This document shows positions 1-9,600 of a stretch of DNA of 64,000 bases, piece after piece. The position numbers and the translations under genes were made by a program. Source of the DNA: DAINPP01 sp036743375 (lineage in GTDB: Bacteria > Thermotogota > Thermotogae > MWEM01). The notes beneath the pieces are model-generated. The model ran no database searches, was not told where the DNA came from, and saw only the letters and a program-made list of their open reading frames with translations. Each line of letters starts with the position of its first letter. The first letter of the stretch is position 1. Location of the stretch: positions 48,753 to 112,752 of the forward strand of contig DAINPP010000003.1 of assembly GCA_036743375.1 (NCBI GenBank). Reading direction: 5' to 3'.

Positions 1-113
1 TTCAGAAGGAAAGGCAAGATCACCGAAGGGTGTACGACTTCCCCAAAGGAGTGCATTCCTGGGAGTATGAGAAATACTCATACTACTGTCACATGACTAT
101 GTGGAGCGTCGAT
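1..113 (+). promoter_or_regulatory. Lysine riboswitch (L-box), 3' part; 5' end lies outside the window
   Basis: The sequence carries conserved L-box blocks: GAAAGGC near 8-14, CCGAAGGG at 23-30, a hairpin with arms 64-71 and 77-84, then ACTGTCAC leading into a short hairpin (CACAT 90-94 with ATGTG 99-103) and the GTGGAGCGTC block that forms the 3' strand of P1. The order and spacing closely resemble the riboswitch upstream of asd in Thermotoga maritima. The next gene here is also asd, the first of a lysine operon, so the ligand is almost certainly lysine. The 5' strand of P1 and the P2/P2a region are cut off by the window edge. Confidence 0.93.
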
Positions 114-154
114 TTCGTTAAAGATCATTAAACGGTATTTTTGTTTGTGATAAA

Positions 155-212
155 CGGTTTTTCTCTCGAAAGACCGATTATATAGAAGACGCTTGAAAAG
201 GCGTCTTTTTTT
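155..212 (+). terminator. Riboswitch expression platform: hairpin plus intrinsic terminator
   Basis: A 7-bp stem (AAGACGC 186-192 with GCGTCTT 201-207) is followed directly by a T run, a typical intrinsic terminator just before asd. A second hairpin lies upstream (155-163 with 168-176, one U-G pair). The 5' half of the terminator, GACGC at 188-192, is complementary to GCGTC at 106-110 in the P1 strand of the aptamer. This gives a plausible antiterminator when lysine is absent. The stems are seen directly; the switching model is inferred from known L-boxes. Confidence 0.85.
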
Positions 213-236
213 ATTAAATATTTCGGAGGTGGACAG

Positions 237-1229
237 ATGAAAATAGGTGTTGCAGGGGCAACGGGTGAAGTGGGCAGAATGATGTTAAAGGTTATGGAGG
301 AGTATGAGATTCCGGTAAAGGAATTAAGGTTATTTGCGTCCGCCAAATCAGCCGGAAATAAACTTATATATGATAAGAAAGAAGTTACGGTGGAAGAATT
401 GACCGATGAAGTGATGAAAGAACATTATGATTATCTGCTTTTCTCGGCCGGCGGGGGTACTTCCACGAGATTTTCACCTGTTGCCGCCAAATCAGGGAAC
501 ACGGTGATAGATAATTCTTCGGCGTTCAGATCATATGATGAGATTCCCCTTGTTGTTCCCGAGATAAACGGTGATCTCCTGAAAGGTTATTCCGGAATCA
601 TAGCAAATCCCAACTGTTCGACCATACAGATGGTTCTCGCCTTAAACGGCTTGAGAGACTACGGGATACGAGAAATCGTTGTTTCTACATATCAATCGAT
701 ATCCGGTGCAGGTAAAAAGGCATTGAACGTGTATGACAGGGAACTTGTATTATCGAGTGAGGGAAAGAATGCATATACGGAAAATGATGTCTTCCCGAAA
801 CAGATCTTCGAAAACGTGATTCCACTGATAGGGACCATAGAGGATGATACCGGTATCAGTAACGAAGATTATAAGATGGTTAATGAGACGAGAAAGATAT
901 ACCGAGATGATTCGATCACAGTTTACCCGTTTACCGCACGGGTCGCTACAAGATATTCTCACGGGGAATCCGTCCTCGTTAAACTTGGAGAGGATATAGA
1001 CAGGGAAACTTTCATAAGGAAGGTGTCTGAAACTCCCAATGTGATATGTACAGATGATCTGAAAACACCAATTGAGGTAGCGGGCAGCGATAACACATAC
1101 ATTTCGAGGATAAGAAAAATGGACAATGGGGTCTTTATGATCTGGGTAGTTGCAGACAACATCAGGGTAGGTGCTGCGACAAATGCAGTCAGAATCCTGA
1201 TGGAGCACCGAAGACTTAACCGGAGGTAA
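237..1229 (+). CDS. asd: Aspartate-semialdehyde dehydrogenase
   Basis: Reduces L-aspartyl phosphate to aspartate semialdehyde with NADPH, the second step of lysine, threonine and methionine synthesis, in the cytoplasm. The 330-residue protein opens with the nucleotide-binding motif GATGEVG (residues 7-13) and carries the NPNCST active-site block with catalytic Cys127, followed by SGAGKKA. Length matches the family. The ATG follows GGAGGTGG at a good distance. It is the first gene after the lysine riboswitch and terminator and lies 4 bases before dapA, so lysine should repress it by transcription attenuation. Confidence 0.97.
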   Translation: MKIGVAGATGEVGRMMLKVMEEYEIPVKELRLFASAKSAGNKLIYDKKEVTVEELTDEVMKEHYDYLLFSAGGGTSTRFSPVAAKSGNTVIDNSSAFRSYDEIPLVVPEINGDLLKGYSGIIANPNCSTIQMVLALNGLRDYGIREIVVSTYQSISGAGKKALNVYDRELVLSSEGKNAYTENDVFPKQIFENVIPLIGTIEDDTGISNEDYKMVNETRKIYRDDSITVYPFTARVATRYSHGESVLVKLGEDIDRETFIRKVSETPNVICTDDLKTPIEVAGSDNTYISRIRKMDNGVFMIWVVADNIRVGAATNAVRILMEHRRLNRR

Positions 1230-1233
1230 AAAA

Positions 1234-2124
1234 ATGTTCAGAGGCACAGGTACGGCAATTATAACGCCAATGAAGAGAATCGATAAGAGTATTGAAGTGG
1301 ACTACGAGGCCTTGGGAAGATTTTGCGAATTTCAGATAGAGAATAATACTGATGCCATCATCGTTTTGGGAACTACAGGCGAAGCACCTGTTTTCTGCGA
1401 GGATGAAAGAGACCGTATCATCCGAACGGTTGTGGAAACGGTAAACGGTCGTGTTCCTGTTATAGCGGGAACGGGAACAAATAATACGGAAAAGTGTATA
1501 GACTGGAGCCTGAAAGCCGAAAAACTTGGGGCAGATGGTTTGCTGATCGTTACACCCTATTATAACAAATCAAGCCAGGAAGGGCTTTACAGGCATTTCA
1601 GAACGATAGATGAGCACACGGGACTTCCCTCCATACTCTATAATGTCCCCTCAAGAACCGGCGTGAATCTGTTGCCTGAAACGGCCATCAGAATATATAA
1701 AAACTCAAGGCATGTATGCGGAATAAAAGAGGCTAGTGGAAACATTTCACAGATTGCAGAACTTTCATCACTCAAACCGGAAGGTCTGATGCTGTACTCG
1801 GGAAATGACGATCAGGTCATTCCATTAATAAGCCTTGGCGGAGACGGCGTTGTATCGGTATTTTCAAATGTTTTTCCAAAAGAGATGCATGAACTGACCC
1901 GATATGCCCTGAATGGAGATTTTGAAGCCGCAAGAGGCATACAGAACAGGTATCTGAAATTCATCGGTCTTCTTTTCAAGGATGTCAACCCGATACCGGT
2001 AAAATACGCTGTTTCACAACTCGGATGGTGTGAAAATCTACTGAGACTTCCACTGATAGAAGCCTCGGAAGATTTACAAAGATTAATCGGAAAGGAACTC
2101 GAAAGGCTTGGTGATGTCGCATGA
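1234..2124 (+). CDS. dapA: 4-hydroxy-tetrahydrodipicolinate synthase
   Basis: Condenses aspartate semialdehyde with pyruvate, the committed step of lysine and diaminopimelate synthesis. The 296-residue TIM-barrel protein shows GTTGE (46-50), catalytic Tyr136 in YNVPSRTG and the Schiff-base Lys165 in GIKEASGN. Length and motifs are standard. A purine-rich AACCGGAGG site precedes the ATG. Its stop overlaps the dapB start (ATGATG at 2121), implying translational coupling. It belongs to the riboswitch-controlled operon. Confidence 0.97.
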   Translation: MFRGTGTAIITPMKRIDKSIEVDYEALGRFCEFQIENNTDAIIVLGTTGEAPVFCEDERDRIIRTVVETVNGRVPVIAGTGTNNTEKCIDWSLKAEKLGADGLLIVTPYYNKSSQEGLYRHFRTIDEHTGLPSILYNVPSRTGVNLLPETAIRIYKNSRHVCGIKEASGNISQIAELSSLKPEGLMLYSGNDDQVIPLISLGGDGVVSVFSNVFPKEMHELTRYALNGDFEAARGIQNRYLKFIGLLFKDVNPIPVKYAVSQLGWCENLLRLPLIEASEDLQRLIGKELERLGDVA

Positions 2125-2789
2125 TGTACGGATTGATCGGTTATTCGGGAAGAATGGGAAAACTCATTCAGGAGGTCTTCAGCGAGCGTGGACATACACT
2201 CGTTTATAAATGTGACTTAAATCATGAAGAGAGAATAGATATCCCCGAAGTCATTATCGATTTCTCCCTGCCGGAAGCCTTTAAAAAGACGATGACAGCA
2301 GCTGAAGAATTCAACAGTTCACTCGTCGTCGGCACAACGGCTTTAAAAATTGAGGATATTCAGCTATTAAAAAATTATGGGGAGAAAAAGAGTGTCGTAT
2401 ACGCCAGAAATTTCTCGAAGGGCGTCATGATGCTGAAGGAAATCATCAAAGGGCTATCCGGAAAATTGGAGGACTGGGATGTTGAGATTATAGAAAAGCA
2501 TCATCGTTTTAAAAAGGATAAGCCCTCAGGTACCGCAAAGATGCTGGCCGAATGTTTTGATTTCGATGTCCCGACTTCAAGTATTCGTGCCGGGGGAATC
2601 CCCGGAGAACATGCCATACTGATCGCAGGGCTTGGAGAACTGATAGAGATCAAGCATCAGGCTATTTCTCCGAGAACATTTGCAGAGGGGGCCTGTTTTG
2701 CCGCGGAGAAAATTATCAGGTTAAAAAAGGGATTTTATACCTTTGATCAGATATGCAATATGGAATTGGAGGATACAGAAAATGGATAG
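2121..2789 (+). CDS. dapB: 4-hydroxy-tetrahydrodipicolinate reductase
   Basis: Reduces the DapA product to tetrahydrodipicolinate with NAD(P)H. The N-terminus has a shortened Rossmann loop GYSGRMG (7-13), and residues 124-140 hold the substrate signature EKHHRFKKDKPSGTAK with the catalytic HH pair. At 222 residues it is of the compact type, shorter than the roughly 270 residues of E. coli DapB. Start is ATG at 2121 overlapping the dapA stop; a second ATG at 2124 is equally possible. Its 3' end overlaps dapH by 8 bases. Confidence 0.95.
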   Translation: MMYGLIGYSGRMGKLIQEVFSERGHTLVYKCDLNHEERIDIPEVIIDFSLPEAFKKTMTAAEEFNSSLVVGTTALKIEDIQLLKNYGEKKSVVYARNFSKGVMMLKEIIKGLSGKLEDWDVEIIEKHHRFKKDKPSGTAKMLAECFDFDVPTSSIRAGGIPGEHAILIAGLGELIEIKHQAISPRTFAEGACFAAEKIIRLKKGFYTFDQICNMELEDTENG

Positions 2790-3480
2790 TTATGAACTGA
2801 TAGATTTCATTGCGAAATCGGAAAAGCAAACCCCTGTCAAGGTATATCTCAAGGGGATGATCAATGAAGAGATCATGGAAAAGAAAGATTATTTTGGAAA
2901 TGAAGATTCCGGGATTCTTTTCTGTTCTCTGGAAGAATGGAATGAGCTGTTAAAGAAAAACACAGATGATATCATCAACTATAAACTGGAATACGACAGG
3001 CGAAATTCTGCGATTCCGCTTGCCGATATCACCCGGTTCAATGCCAGAATAGAACCCGGTGCCATCATTCGCGAACATGTTTCTATAGAAGATGGGGCTG
3101 TCATCATGATGGGGGCTGTCATCAACCTTGGCGCTGAAATTGGAAAAAACTCCATGATAGATATGAATGTCGTAGTCGGCGGAAGGGCAAAGGTAGGCGA
3201 AAATTGTCATATTGGAGCGGGAAGTGTACTGGCTGGCGTCATAGAACCACCGAGTGCGGATCCGGTCATCATCGAGGATAATGTCCTTGTCGGAGCAAAT
3301 GCCGTCATAACTGAAGGAGTCAGAGTTGGCAAACATTCCGTTATTGCGGCCGGTGCCATCGTTCTTGAAAATGTCCCGCCATATACGGTTTATGCCGGCG
3401 TTCCGGCGAAGAAAATTAAAGATGTCGATGAGAAAACCGTGTCAAAAACACAGGTTATACAGGCATTACGGGAATTGTAA
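2782..3480 (+). CDS. dapH: 2,3,4,5-tetrahydropyridine-2,6-dicarboxylate N-acetyltransferase
   Basis: Acetylates tetrahydrodipicolinate, committing lysine synthesis to the acetylase branch. The 232-residue protein has the DapH N-terminal helical domain (MDSYELIDFIAK onward) followed by a left-handed beta-helix of hexapeptide repeats from about residue 90 to 215. I chose ATG 2782 because TTGGAGG lies 10 bases upstream and the protein then begins as the family does; an in-frame start 13 codons earlier lies deep in dapB. The gene overlaps dapB by 8 bases, so the two are probably translationally coupled. Confidence 0.94.
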   Translation: MDSYELIDFIAKSEKQTPVKVYLKGMINEEIMEKKDYFGNEDSGILFCSLEEWNELLKKNTDDIINYKLEYDRRNSAIPLADITRFNARIEPGAIIREHVSIEDGAVIMMGAVINLGAEIGKNSMIDMNVVVGGRAKVGENCHIGAGSVLAGVIEPPSADPVIIEDNVLVGANAVITEGVRVGKHSVIAAGAIVLENVPPYTVYAGVPAKKIKDVDEKTVSKTQVIQALREL

Positions 3481-3482
3481 CG

Positions 3483-4688
3483 ATGCAGGTGTGTGTTCAG
3501 AAATACGGTGGAAGTTCGCTGGCTGATACCGAAAAAATAGACTATGTTGCCAAAAGGATCCTGGAAAAGGTCAAAAGAGGGTACAAACTAACTGTCGTTG
3601 TGTCGGCAAATGGAAATACAACAAACAGACTCATCGAAAAGGCACGGGAGATAAACAGCAATCCCGGGCTCAGAGAGCTTGATATGCTCGTTTCAACGGG
3701 GGAACAGATGTCCGCCGCCCTTGTAACCATGTCGCTTCAAAAACTCGGTGCCTCAGCTATCTCTGTAAATGCCTTTCAGATTGGAATCAAAACGGATTCC
3801 GTGTTTTCCTCGGCAAAGATTATGACGATTAACACCAACAGGATAAACAGGCTTTTTACCGAAAATGATGTCATCGTCGTAACCGGATTTCAGGGAATTA
3901 CAGAGGAAAACGAAATAACTACCCTTGGAAGAGGGGGATCCGATACATCTGCAGTAGCTCTTGCAGCTGTATTGAACTGTGATTGCGAAATATTCAGTGA
4001 TTTTGACGGTATCTTTTCCCTTGATCCAAGAATAAGGCCTGATGCTAAAAAACTGGATATCATCACCTACGATGAAATGCTTGAAATGGCAAAACTCGGC
4101 GCAAACGTTCTTCACAGCCGTGCTGTGGAAATTGCCAAGAAATTCTCAGTCAACCTGAGATGTGCTTCCACTTTTAACGATAAGGGAGGAACCATCGTGA
4201 CTTCAGACAATATAGAAGCTCCGGTCGTTACCGGATTAAGTATTATGAAGGATCAGATACAGATAACACTTTCAAACCTGCCGCTTGACGCAATGACTAA
4301 CAGTGAGATCTTTGAGGTTGCCTCAAAAAACCACATGAATGTTGACATGATCTCTATCATACAGATCAGCGATCATTTCGATGTTTCATTTACCGTTATA
4401 GAAAATAAGGTAAAAGATGTTAAAATGGCATATGAAGAGATACTTGAAAAATATCGGGGAACAGAGATCAAAACAAATCCCGGTTTTATCAAAATATCGG
4501 TTGTCGGACTGGGAATGAGAACCGAATCCGGTGTTGCCTCAAGATTTTTCAAGGCACTTTCGAAAAAGGAGATTACAGTAAGGATGGTAACTACCTCGGA
4601 GATAAAGATTTCCGCACTCGTCGGAAAGGAATATCTCGATGACGCAGTTGATTGTCTGACGGAGGAGTTCAGCCTATGTATAGAATGA
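3483..4688 (+). CDS. lysC: Aspartate kinase
   Basis: Phosphorylates aspartate, the first step of the aspartate family pathway. Visible features are the KYGGS motif (7-11), the FSDFDGIFSLDPR substrate loop near residue 180, and two C-terminal ACT domains (about 265-400) that usually bind lysine or threonine as feedback inhibitors. The 401-residue length fits a monofunctional kinase. It starts 2 bases after dapH and overlaps the aminotransferase start, so enzyme feedback and riboswitch control would act on the same pathway. Confidence 0.96.
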   Translation: MQVCVQKYGGSSLADTEKIDYVAKRILEKVKRGYKLTVVVSANGNTTNRLIEKAREINSNPGLRELDMLVSTGEQMSAALVTMSLQKLGASAISVNAFQIGIKTDSVFSSAKIMTINTNRINRLFTENDVIVVTGFQGITEENEITTLGRGGSDTSAVALAAVLNCDCEIFSDFDGIFSLDPRIRPDAKKLDIITYDEMLEMAKLGANVLHSRAVEIAKKFSVNLRCASTFNDKGGTIVTSDNIEAPVVTGLSIMKDQIQITLSNLPLDAMTNSEIFEVASKNHMNVDMISIIQISDHFDVSFTVIENKVKDVKMAYEEILEKYRGTEIKTNPGFIKISVVGLGMRTESGVASRFFKALSKKEITVRMVTTSEIKISALVGKEYLDDAVDCLTEEFSLCIE

Positions 4689-5812
4689 AAATGTATGATG
4701 AATATGATTTCAAAGTAGAAAAAACCGAGGGTATAAAGATCTGGGATGATCGTGGCAGAAAATATCTGGATACATTCAGCGGGATAGGTGTCCTGGCTTT
4801 GGGACATTCAAATCCTGAAGTGCTTGAAGCCCAAAGACTTCAGATGATCAAGTATGAACATATCTCAAATTTCTTTTTTCAGGACAATGCCGAAGACATC
4901 GCGAGAATTCTTGTGAAAAACACGGGGAGAACCGGTCAGGTTTTCTTCACAAACTCCGGCACCGAAGCCATTGAAGCAGCACTGAAAGCGGTTAAGAAAA
5001 AATCCGGAATGACCGGAAAGAAAATCATTCTGACATTCGAAAATGCCTTTCACGGCAGAACACTCGGTTCTTTGTCCCTCAACGGTTTTGAACATCTGAG
5101 AACCCCCTTTGAACCACTCTTCGAGAATATAATCCGAATCCCGTTCAACGATCAGGAAGCCTTTGAGAAGACCTTCGGAGAAAATGTTGATGAGATCATT
5201 GCCGTCTTTGTTGAACCGGTACTTGGTTCCGGTGGTGTTGTCCCTATTGATCGAAAACTTGCGGATTCTATCAGTACACTAACCTCTAAAAAGGACGTCC
5301 TACTTGTTGCAGATGAGATTCAGGCCGGTATTGGACGTACCGGTAAATTTTATTCCTATCAGCATTACGGTCTGAGTCCCGATATTATTACCCTGGGAAA
5401 GGCGATTGGCGGTGGACTTCCACTTGGTGCAACCATTTTCCTGAATGGATCCGAAATGATTTTTCAACAGGGGGACCACGGATCCACATTCGCTCCAAAT
5501 CCGGTCTCACTCGCCGGTGGAAGAATCGTTGTCGGGAAAGTAGAAAACATACTGAATGATATTCGTGAAAAAGGGATCTACTTTTCAAAAAGACTTCATA
5601 AGACCCAAAAGATAAAAGAGATACGTCAGATTGGTCTGATGATCGGTATAGAGCTGATGAACGAAGATAAGCATCTGAGAGATAAGGCCATAGAAAAAGG
5701 ATTGTTAATCAATATGATCAAAAACAGGATTATCAGAATTCTCCCTGCCTTCAGCATCACCTATGATGAGATAGATGAGATGACAGACCTGTTGAACGAT
5801 CTGATAGAATGA
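4676..5812 (+). CDS. Class III PLP-dependent aminotransferase, probably for N-acetyl-diaminopimelate synthesis
   Basis: A 378-residue class III aminotransferase of the acetylornithine/4-aminobutyrate type. It shows SGTEA (94-98), the DEIQAGIGRTG block (213-223) and the PLP lysine Lys242 in GKAIGGGLPLGA. Start ATG 4676 has GGAGGAG nine bases upstream, overlapping the lysC 3' end. As the last gene of a lysine operon of the acetyl branch, it most likely makes N-acetyl-LL-diaminopimelate from N-acetyl-2-amino-6-oxopimelate. The family is better known for acetylornithine, so a dual role with ArgD is possible. No deacetylase or epimerase gene follows. Confidence 0.85.
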   Translation: MYRMKMYDEYDFKVEKTEGIKIWDDRGRKYLDTFSGIGVLALGHSNPEVLEAQRLQMIKYEHISNFFFQDNAEDIARILVKNTGRTGQVFFTNSGTEAIEAALKAVKKKSGMTGKKIILTFENAFHGRTLGSLSLNGFEHLRTPFEPLFENIIRIPFNDQEAFEKTFGENVDEIIAVFVEPVLGSGGVVPIDRKLADSISTLTSKKDVLLVADEIQAGIGRTGKFYSYQHYGLSPDIITLGKAIGGGLPLGATIFLNGSEMIFQQGDHGSTFAPNPVSLAGGRIVVGKVENILNDIREKGIYFSKRLHKTQKIKEIRQIGLMIGIELMNEDKHLRDKAIEKGLLINMIKNRIIRILPAFSITYDEIDEMTDLLNDLIE

Positions 5813-5842
5813 GACGGGTGTATACCCGTCTCATTCTATCAG
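5801..5842. terminator. 19-bp perfect inverted repeat between convergent genes
   Basis: Arms 5801-5819 and 5824-5842 are perfectly complementary over 19 bp with a 4-base GTAT loop. The left arm includes the last codons and stop of the aminotransferase gene. It lies between that gene (plus) and the lipoprotein gene (minus). There is no T run on either side, so it may act as a stable 3' end, a transcript-protecting hairpin or a weak bidirectional terminator. Confidence 0.7.
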
Positions 5843-5850
5843 AAGGATGA

Positions 5851-6435
5851 TTAATCGTTATCGCTTTCGTGTCTGATCCCCCCTGTAATGGCCCCAACAA
5901 ACACGTATTCACCTGGTGCGACGGTAAAGATATAATAGGGTTCAGTGGTCTCAAAGGCAACTGGTTGTCTGAAAACGACAAAATCAAACAGATCAAGTGG
6001 GGTGGTATCTCCCCAGATATAGATCTTCAGAATTTCTATCGCATCATAAAGGTCTATTCTGAGATACTCCGGATTATATACAAGATCTTCAAGCCATGGC
6101 TCAGGAACAATCTGTGAAGTACTCCATTCTCCGTTTTCCCTTGTAATGACCGCCGTACTTCCATCGTTTGCCGCAAAAACAAATTCCCACCAGACTAAAT
6201 CGGTAATTTTCTTTGCTCCCCTTGAATACTGGTTGTATTCACTCCCATCTTCCGCTCTGACACCGCCTGTAAACTCGTAAAACTGAAGATCTTGTCCCGG
6301 GTGTTCCGATAGGATTTTCTCTCTCGCTTCTCTGATGATATTCAGAGTGTAAAAATCCATTTCAAATGGTATATAGACGATACAACCGGTTAATAAAACA
6401 AGCAAAGGGAAAACGAACAGGATAACTTTTTTCAT
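5851..6435 (-). CDS. Predicted lipoprotein of unknown function
   Basis: A 194-residue protein starting MKKVILFVFPLLVLLTGC, a short basic N-terminus, hydrophobic core and lipobox (LTGC) for lipid attachment at Cys18. The rest is acidic and soluble, with several aromatic residues; I recognise no domain. I chose the ATG at 6435 because GGAGGTG sits just upstream; an in-frame ATG six codons earlier overlaps that site. The gene is monocistronic, converges on the lysine operon and is transcribed away from the hybrid kinase gene. Confidence 0.8.
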   Translation of the reverse strand: MKKVILFVFPLLVLLTGCIVYIPFEMDFYTLNIIREAREKILSEHPGQDLQFYEFTGGVRAEDGSEYNQYSRGAKKITDLVWWEFVFAANDGSTAVITRENGEWSTSQIVPEPWLEDLVYNPEYLRIDLYDAIEILKIYIWGDTTPLDLFDFVVFRQPVAFETTEPYYIFTVAPGEYVFVGAITGGIRHESDND

Positions 6436-6683
6436 TGTAAGCACCTCCGTCAAGCGTTCAATACAAACAATTTCGATACTCTATCTTTTAAGAACTTTCA
6501 CAAGATGATAATAGCACTTAATTTCTAATTTTATTATAATCATAGGATGATATTATGTTCTTTTTGTAAAATTATCTTAAAATATAATCCCTCGTTTATA
6601 GAGAAGTGCCCAGAAATCCAGTATGTAAAATGCCTTTTTATGGTATCATTGTAAAGAGTAGTAGTTAAAAAAAATAGAAAGAA

Positions 6684-9600
6684 GTGATTAATATTATTAA
6701 CAAATATTATTCTTGGATTATAGTGTTTTTAGTAGTCATTATCTCAGCAGGTTTTTCTACAACAAAAAATTATATATTTGATCATCTACACCGGAGTGAT
6801 GGTCTTTCCAATTCCTCTGTATCATCTATCGTCCAGGATAAAAACGGGTTCTTATGGTTTGGGACTCAAGGCGGATTGAATCGCTACGATGGAAGGAATT
6901 TTAAATATTTTGAACATGATCCTTATAATTCTTCCACACTTCCACACCGATTAATCCAGACGATGTTTCTGGATTATGAGGCAAATATTCTCTGGATAGG
7001 GACTTATGATGGATTATCACGTTTTGAAATAGACACGGAGAAGTTTACCACATACCGTCATATACAGGAAGATGAAGCCACTTTGAGCAATGAGATCGTT
7101 ACGGCTATCACAAAAGATGATGATGGCAACATCTGGGTAGGGACGTTGAATGGCTTGAACCTGCTCAATCCGGAGACCGGAAGCGTAAAAAGGTACATGT
7201 ATTCCGAGAATGATGACTATTCATTAAGCGGAAATACCGTAAGATCCCTTTTAAAGGATAGAAATGGTAATATCTGGGTAGGGACATTATCCGGATTGAA
7301 TTTATACGATCCGGAAACGGATTCGTTCAGGTTGTATTCTTCAAAGAACTTTAAAAGCTTAAAGACGGATTACATCATGGCCTTGGCAGAAGATAAACAG
7401 GGAATAATCTGGATAGGAAACTGGGGAAACGGACTCGTCAGATTCAATCCGGACACACTGGAATTTGATCTGATAGAAACTGCGGATAATCGAATCTATA
7501 CAGTCCGTACGGAAGAAAACGGATCTATATGGGCTGGGACTTGGGGTGGTGGGCTGTATGAATATCATCCTGACTATGATTCCGTGATAGAATTCAGGTT
7601 TGATGAAAATAATCCGGGTTCTCTCAGTCATGATACCGTCTATTCCATCTTCATAGATGACTCTGGGCTGATCTGGATTGGAACAAACGGAAACGGGCTT
7701 AATAAGTTAAACAGAAACAAAAAGGACTACAGGAAGTTCAACAGCGAGACGGATAATCCACTCAGTATTTCCAGGGGAAAGGTGAATTCCATCCTGGAAG
7801 ACTATGAAGGTAATCTCTGGTTTGGAATTTATAACGGTGGACTTAATAAGTACGATCAAACAGAAAAAAAGATCGTCAAGTATATCAACAGACCAGGTGA
7901 TGATCGCTCTTTAAGTAATAATATAGTTACCTTCCTTTATGAAGATTCGCTGCATAATCTCTGGATAGGGACTGACGACGGATTGAACAAATACAACAGG
8001 GATACCGATGACTTCGATCATTATTTACCCGATGGAACGAATCAGAAGCCAACGGGATCTATTCCTTATACCATGACTGAAGATAAAGTTGGAAATTTCT
8101 GGATAGGTTATTATCAGAGTGGAATAGATTACTGGAATCAGAAGGAAGACAGATTTATCAATTATCAGTTCGATTCGGAAAATCCGGACAGTTTGAGTGA
8201 CAACCTTGTTTATCATGTCTTTGAAGACTCAGAAGGCAGTATCTGGATAGGAACAAATAATGCCTTAGATAAGTATAACCCTATGAACGATTCCTTTATT
8301 AAATATGTCAATATCCCCGAAGACCGAAATTCTATCAGTAATAATACCGTTCGTCTTATCTTTGAAGATAGCGGGGGAAATATGTGGTTTGGAACATCAA
8401 GTGGCGGGGTCAACGAATTGTTAAAAAACACCGGTGAATTTGTTCATTATTCAAAGAAAAACGGTTTGTCAGATAATGCCGTTTCTGCAATCCTTGAGGA
8501 TAATCTTGGAAATATCTGGATCAGCACCTCATATGGGATAAACATTTTCCATCCGGAATCAAAAAGTTTCACCTATATCACCGAACAGGATGGACTCTGG
8601 GGAATGGAATTCAACCCGGGAAACGAGAAGGCAGCCGATGGGACACTTTATTTCGGAGCCATGCATGGGATTTATGCCTTTGAACAAACTCCAGAGACGG
8701 TGAATTACCACGAACCTCAGATTCACCTGATCAATATAGAAGTCATGAATGAGCCTTATGACAGCGAAACGATCTATAACAATCTCAATGAGATGATTCT
8801 CCCTCAGAACAGAAATTTTATTTCATTTGAATTCATAGGAATCGACTATTATTCTCCCGAGAAGAACCAGTATGCGTATCAACTCGAAGGGGTCGATACG
8901 GACTGGATATACAGCGGAAGCAGGAATTATGTCAGCTATTCCAATCTGCCTCATGGAAAATACCGGTTCAGAGTCAAAGCGGCAAACAATGACGGAATCT
9001 GGAACGAGGAAGGGATTACGTTGGATCTTGTCATCTTACCGTCACCATTCGAGACCGGGTGGGCTTATTTAGGTTATACGGTAGTTGCCGGTTTTTTCGT
9101 TTATCTCGTTCTCCTCGGAATCAATCTAAAGCTGAAAAAAGAAAATGCGGAGACTTCCAGCCAGGCAAAGTCCGAATTTCTTGCCAATATCAGTCATGAG
9201 GTAAGAACTCCACTGAACAGTATCATAGGTTTCAGCAATCTTCTTTCTGAAACTCAGGTGACTGATTTGCAGTTGCAATATGTAACGACCTTGAAAAATT
9301 CAGCTCACAGTCTTCTCGACATCATCAACGACATCCTCGATATATCAAAGATAGAAGCCGGAAAGATAGAAATGGAAAATATCAGAATCAATCTTGTCAG
9401 CTTACTCGAACAGAGTATCGATATGGTTAAATATCAATCTTCGGTAAAAGGTATAGAACTGATTCTGAATATTTCACCGGATTTACCCGAATACGCCTAT
9501 TTTGATCCGGTTAGACTCAAACAGGTGCTTTTGAATCTTTTAAATAATGCCATCAAATTTACACACGAGGGTGAAGTGGAACTAACGGTAAATTTCAGAA

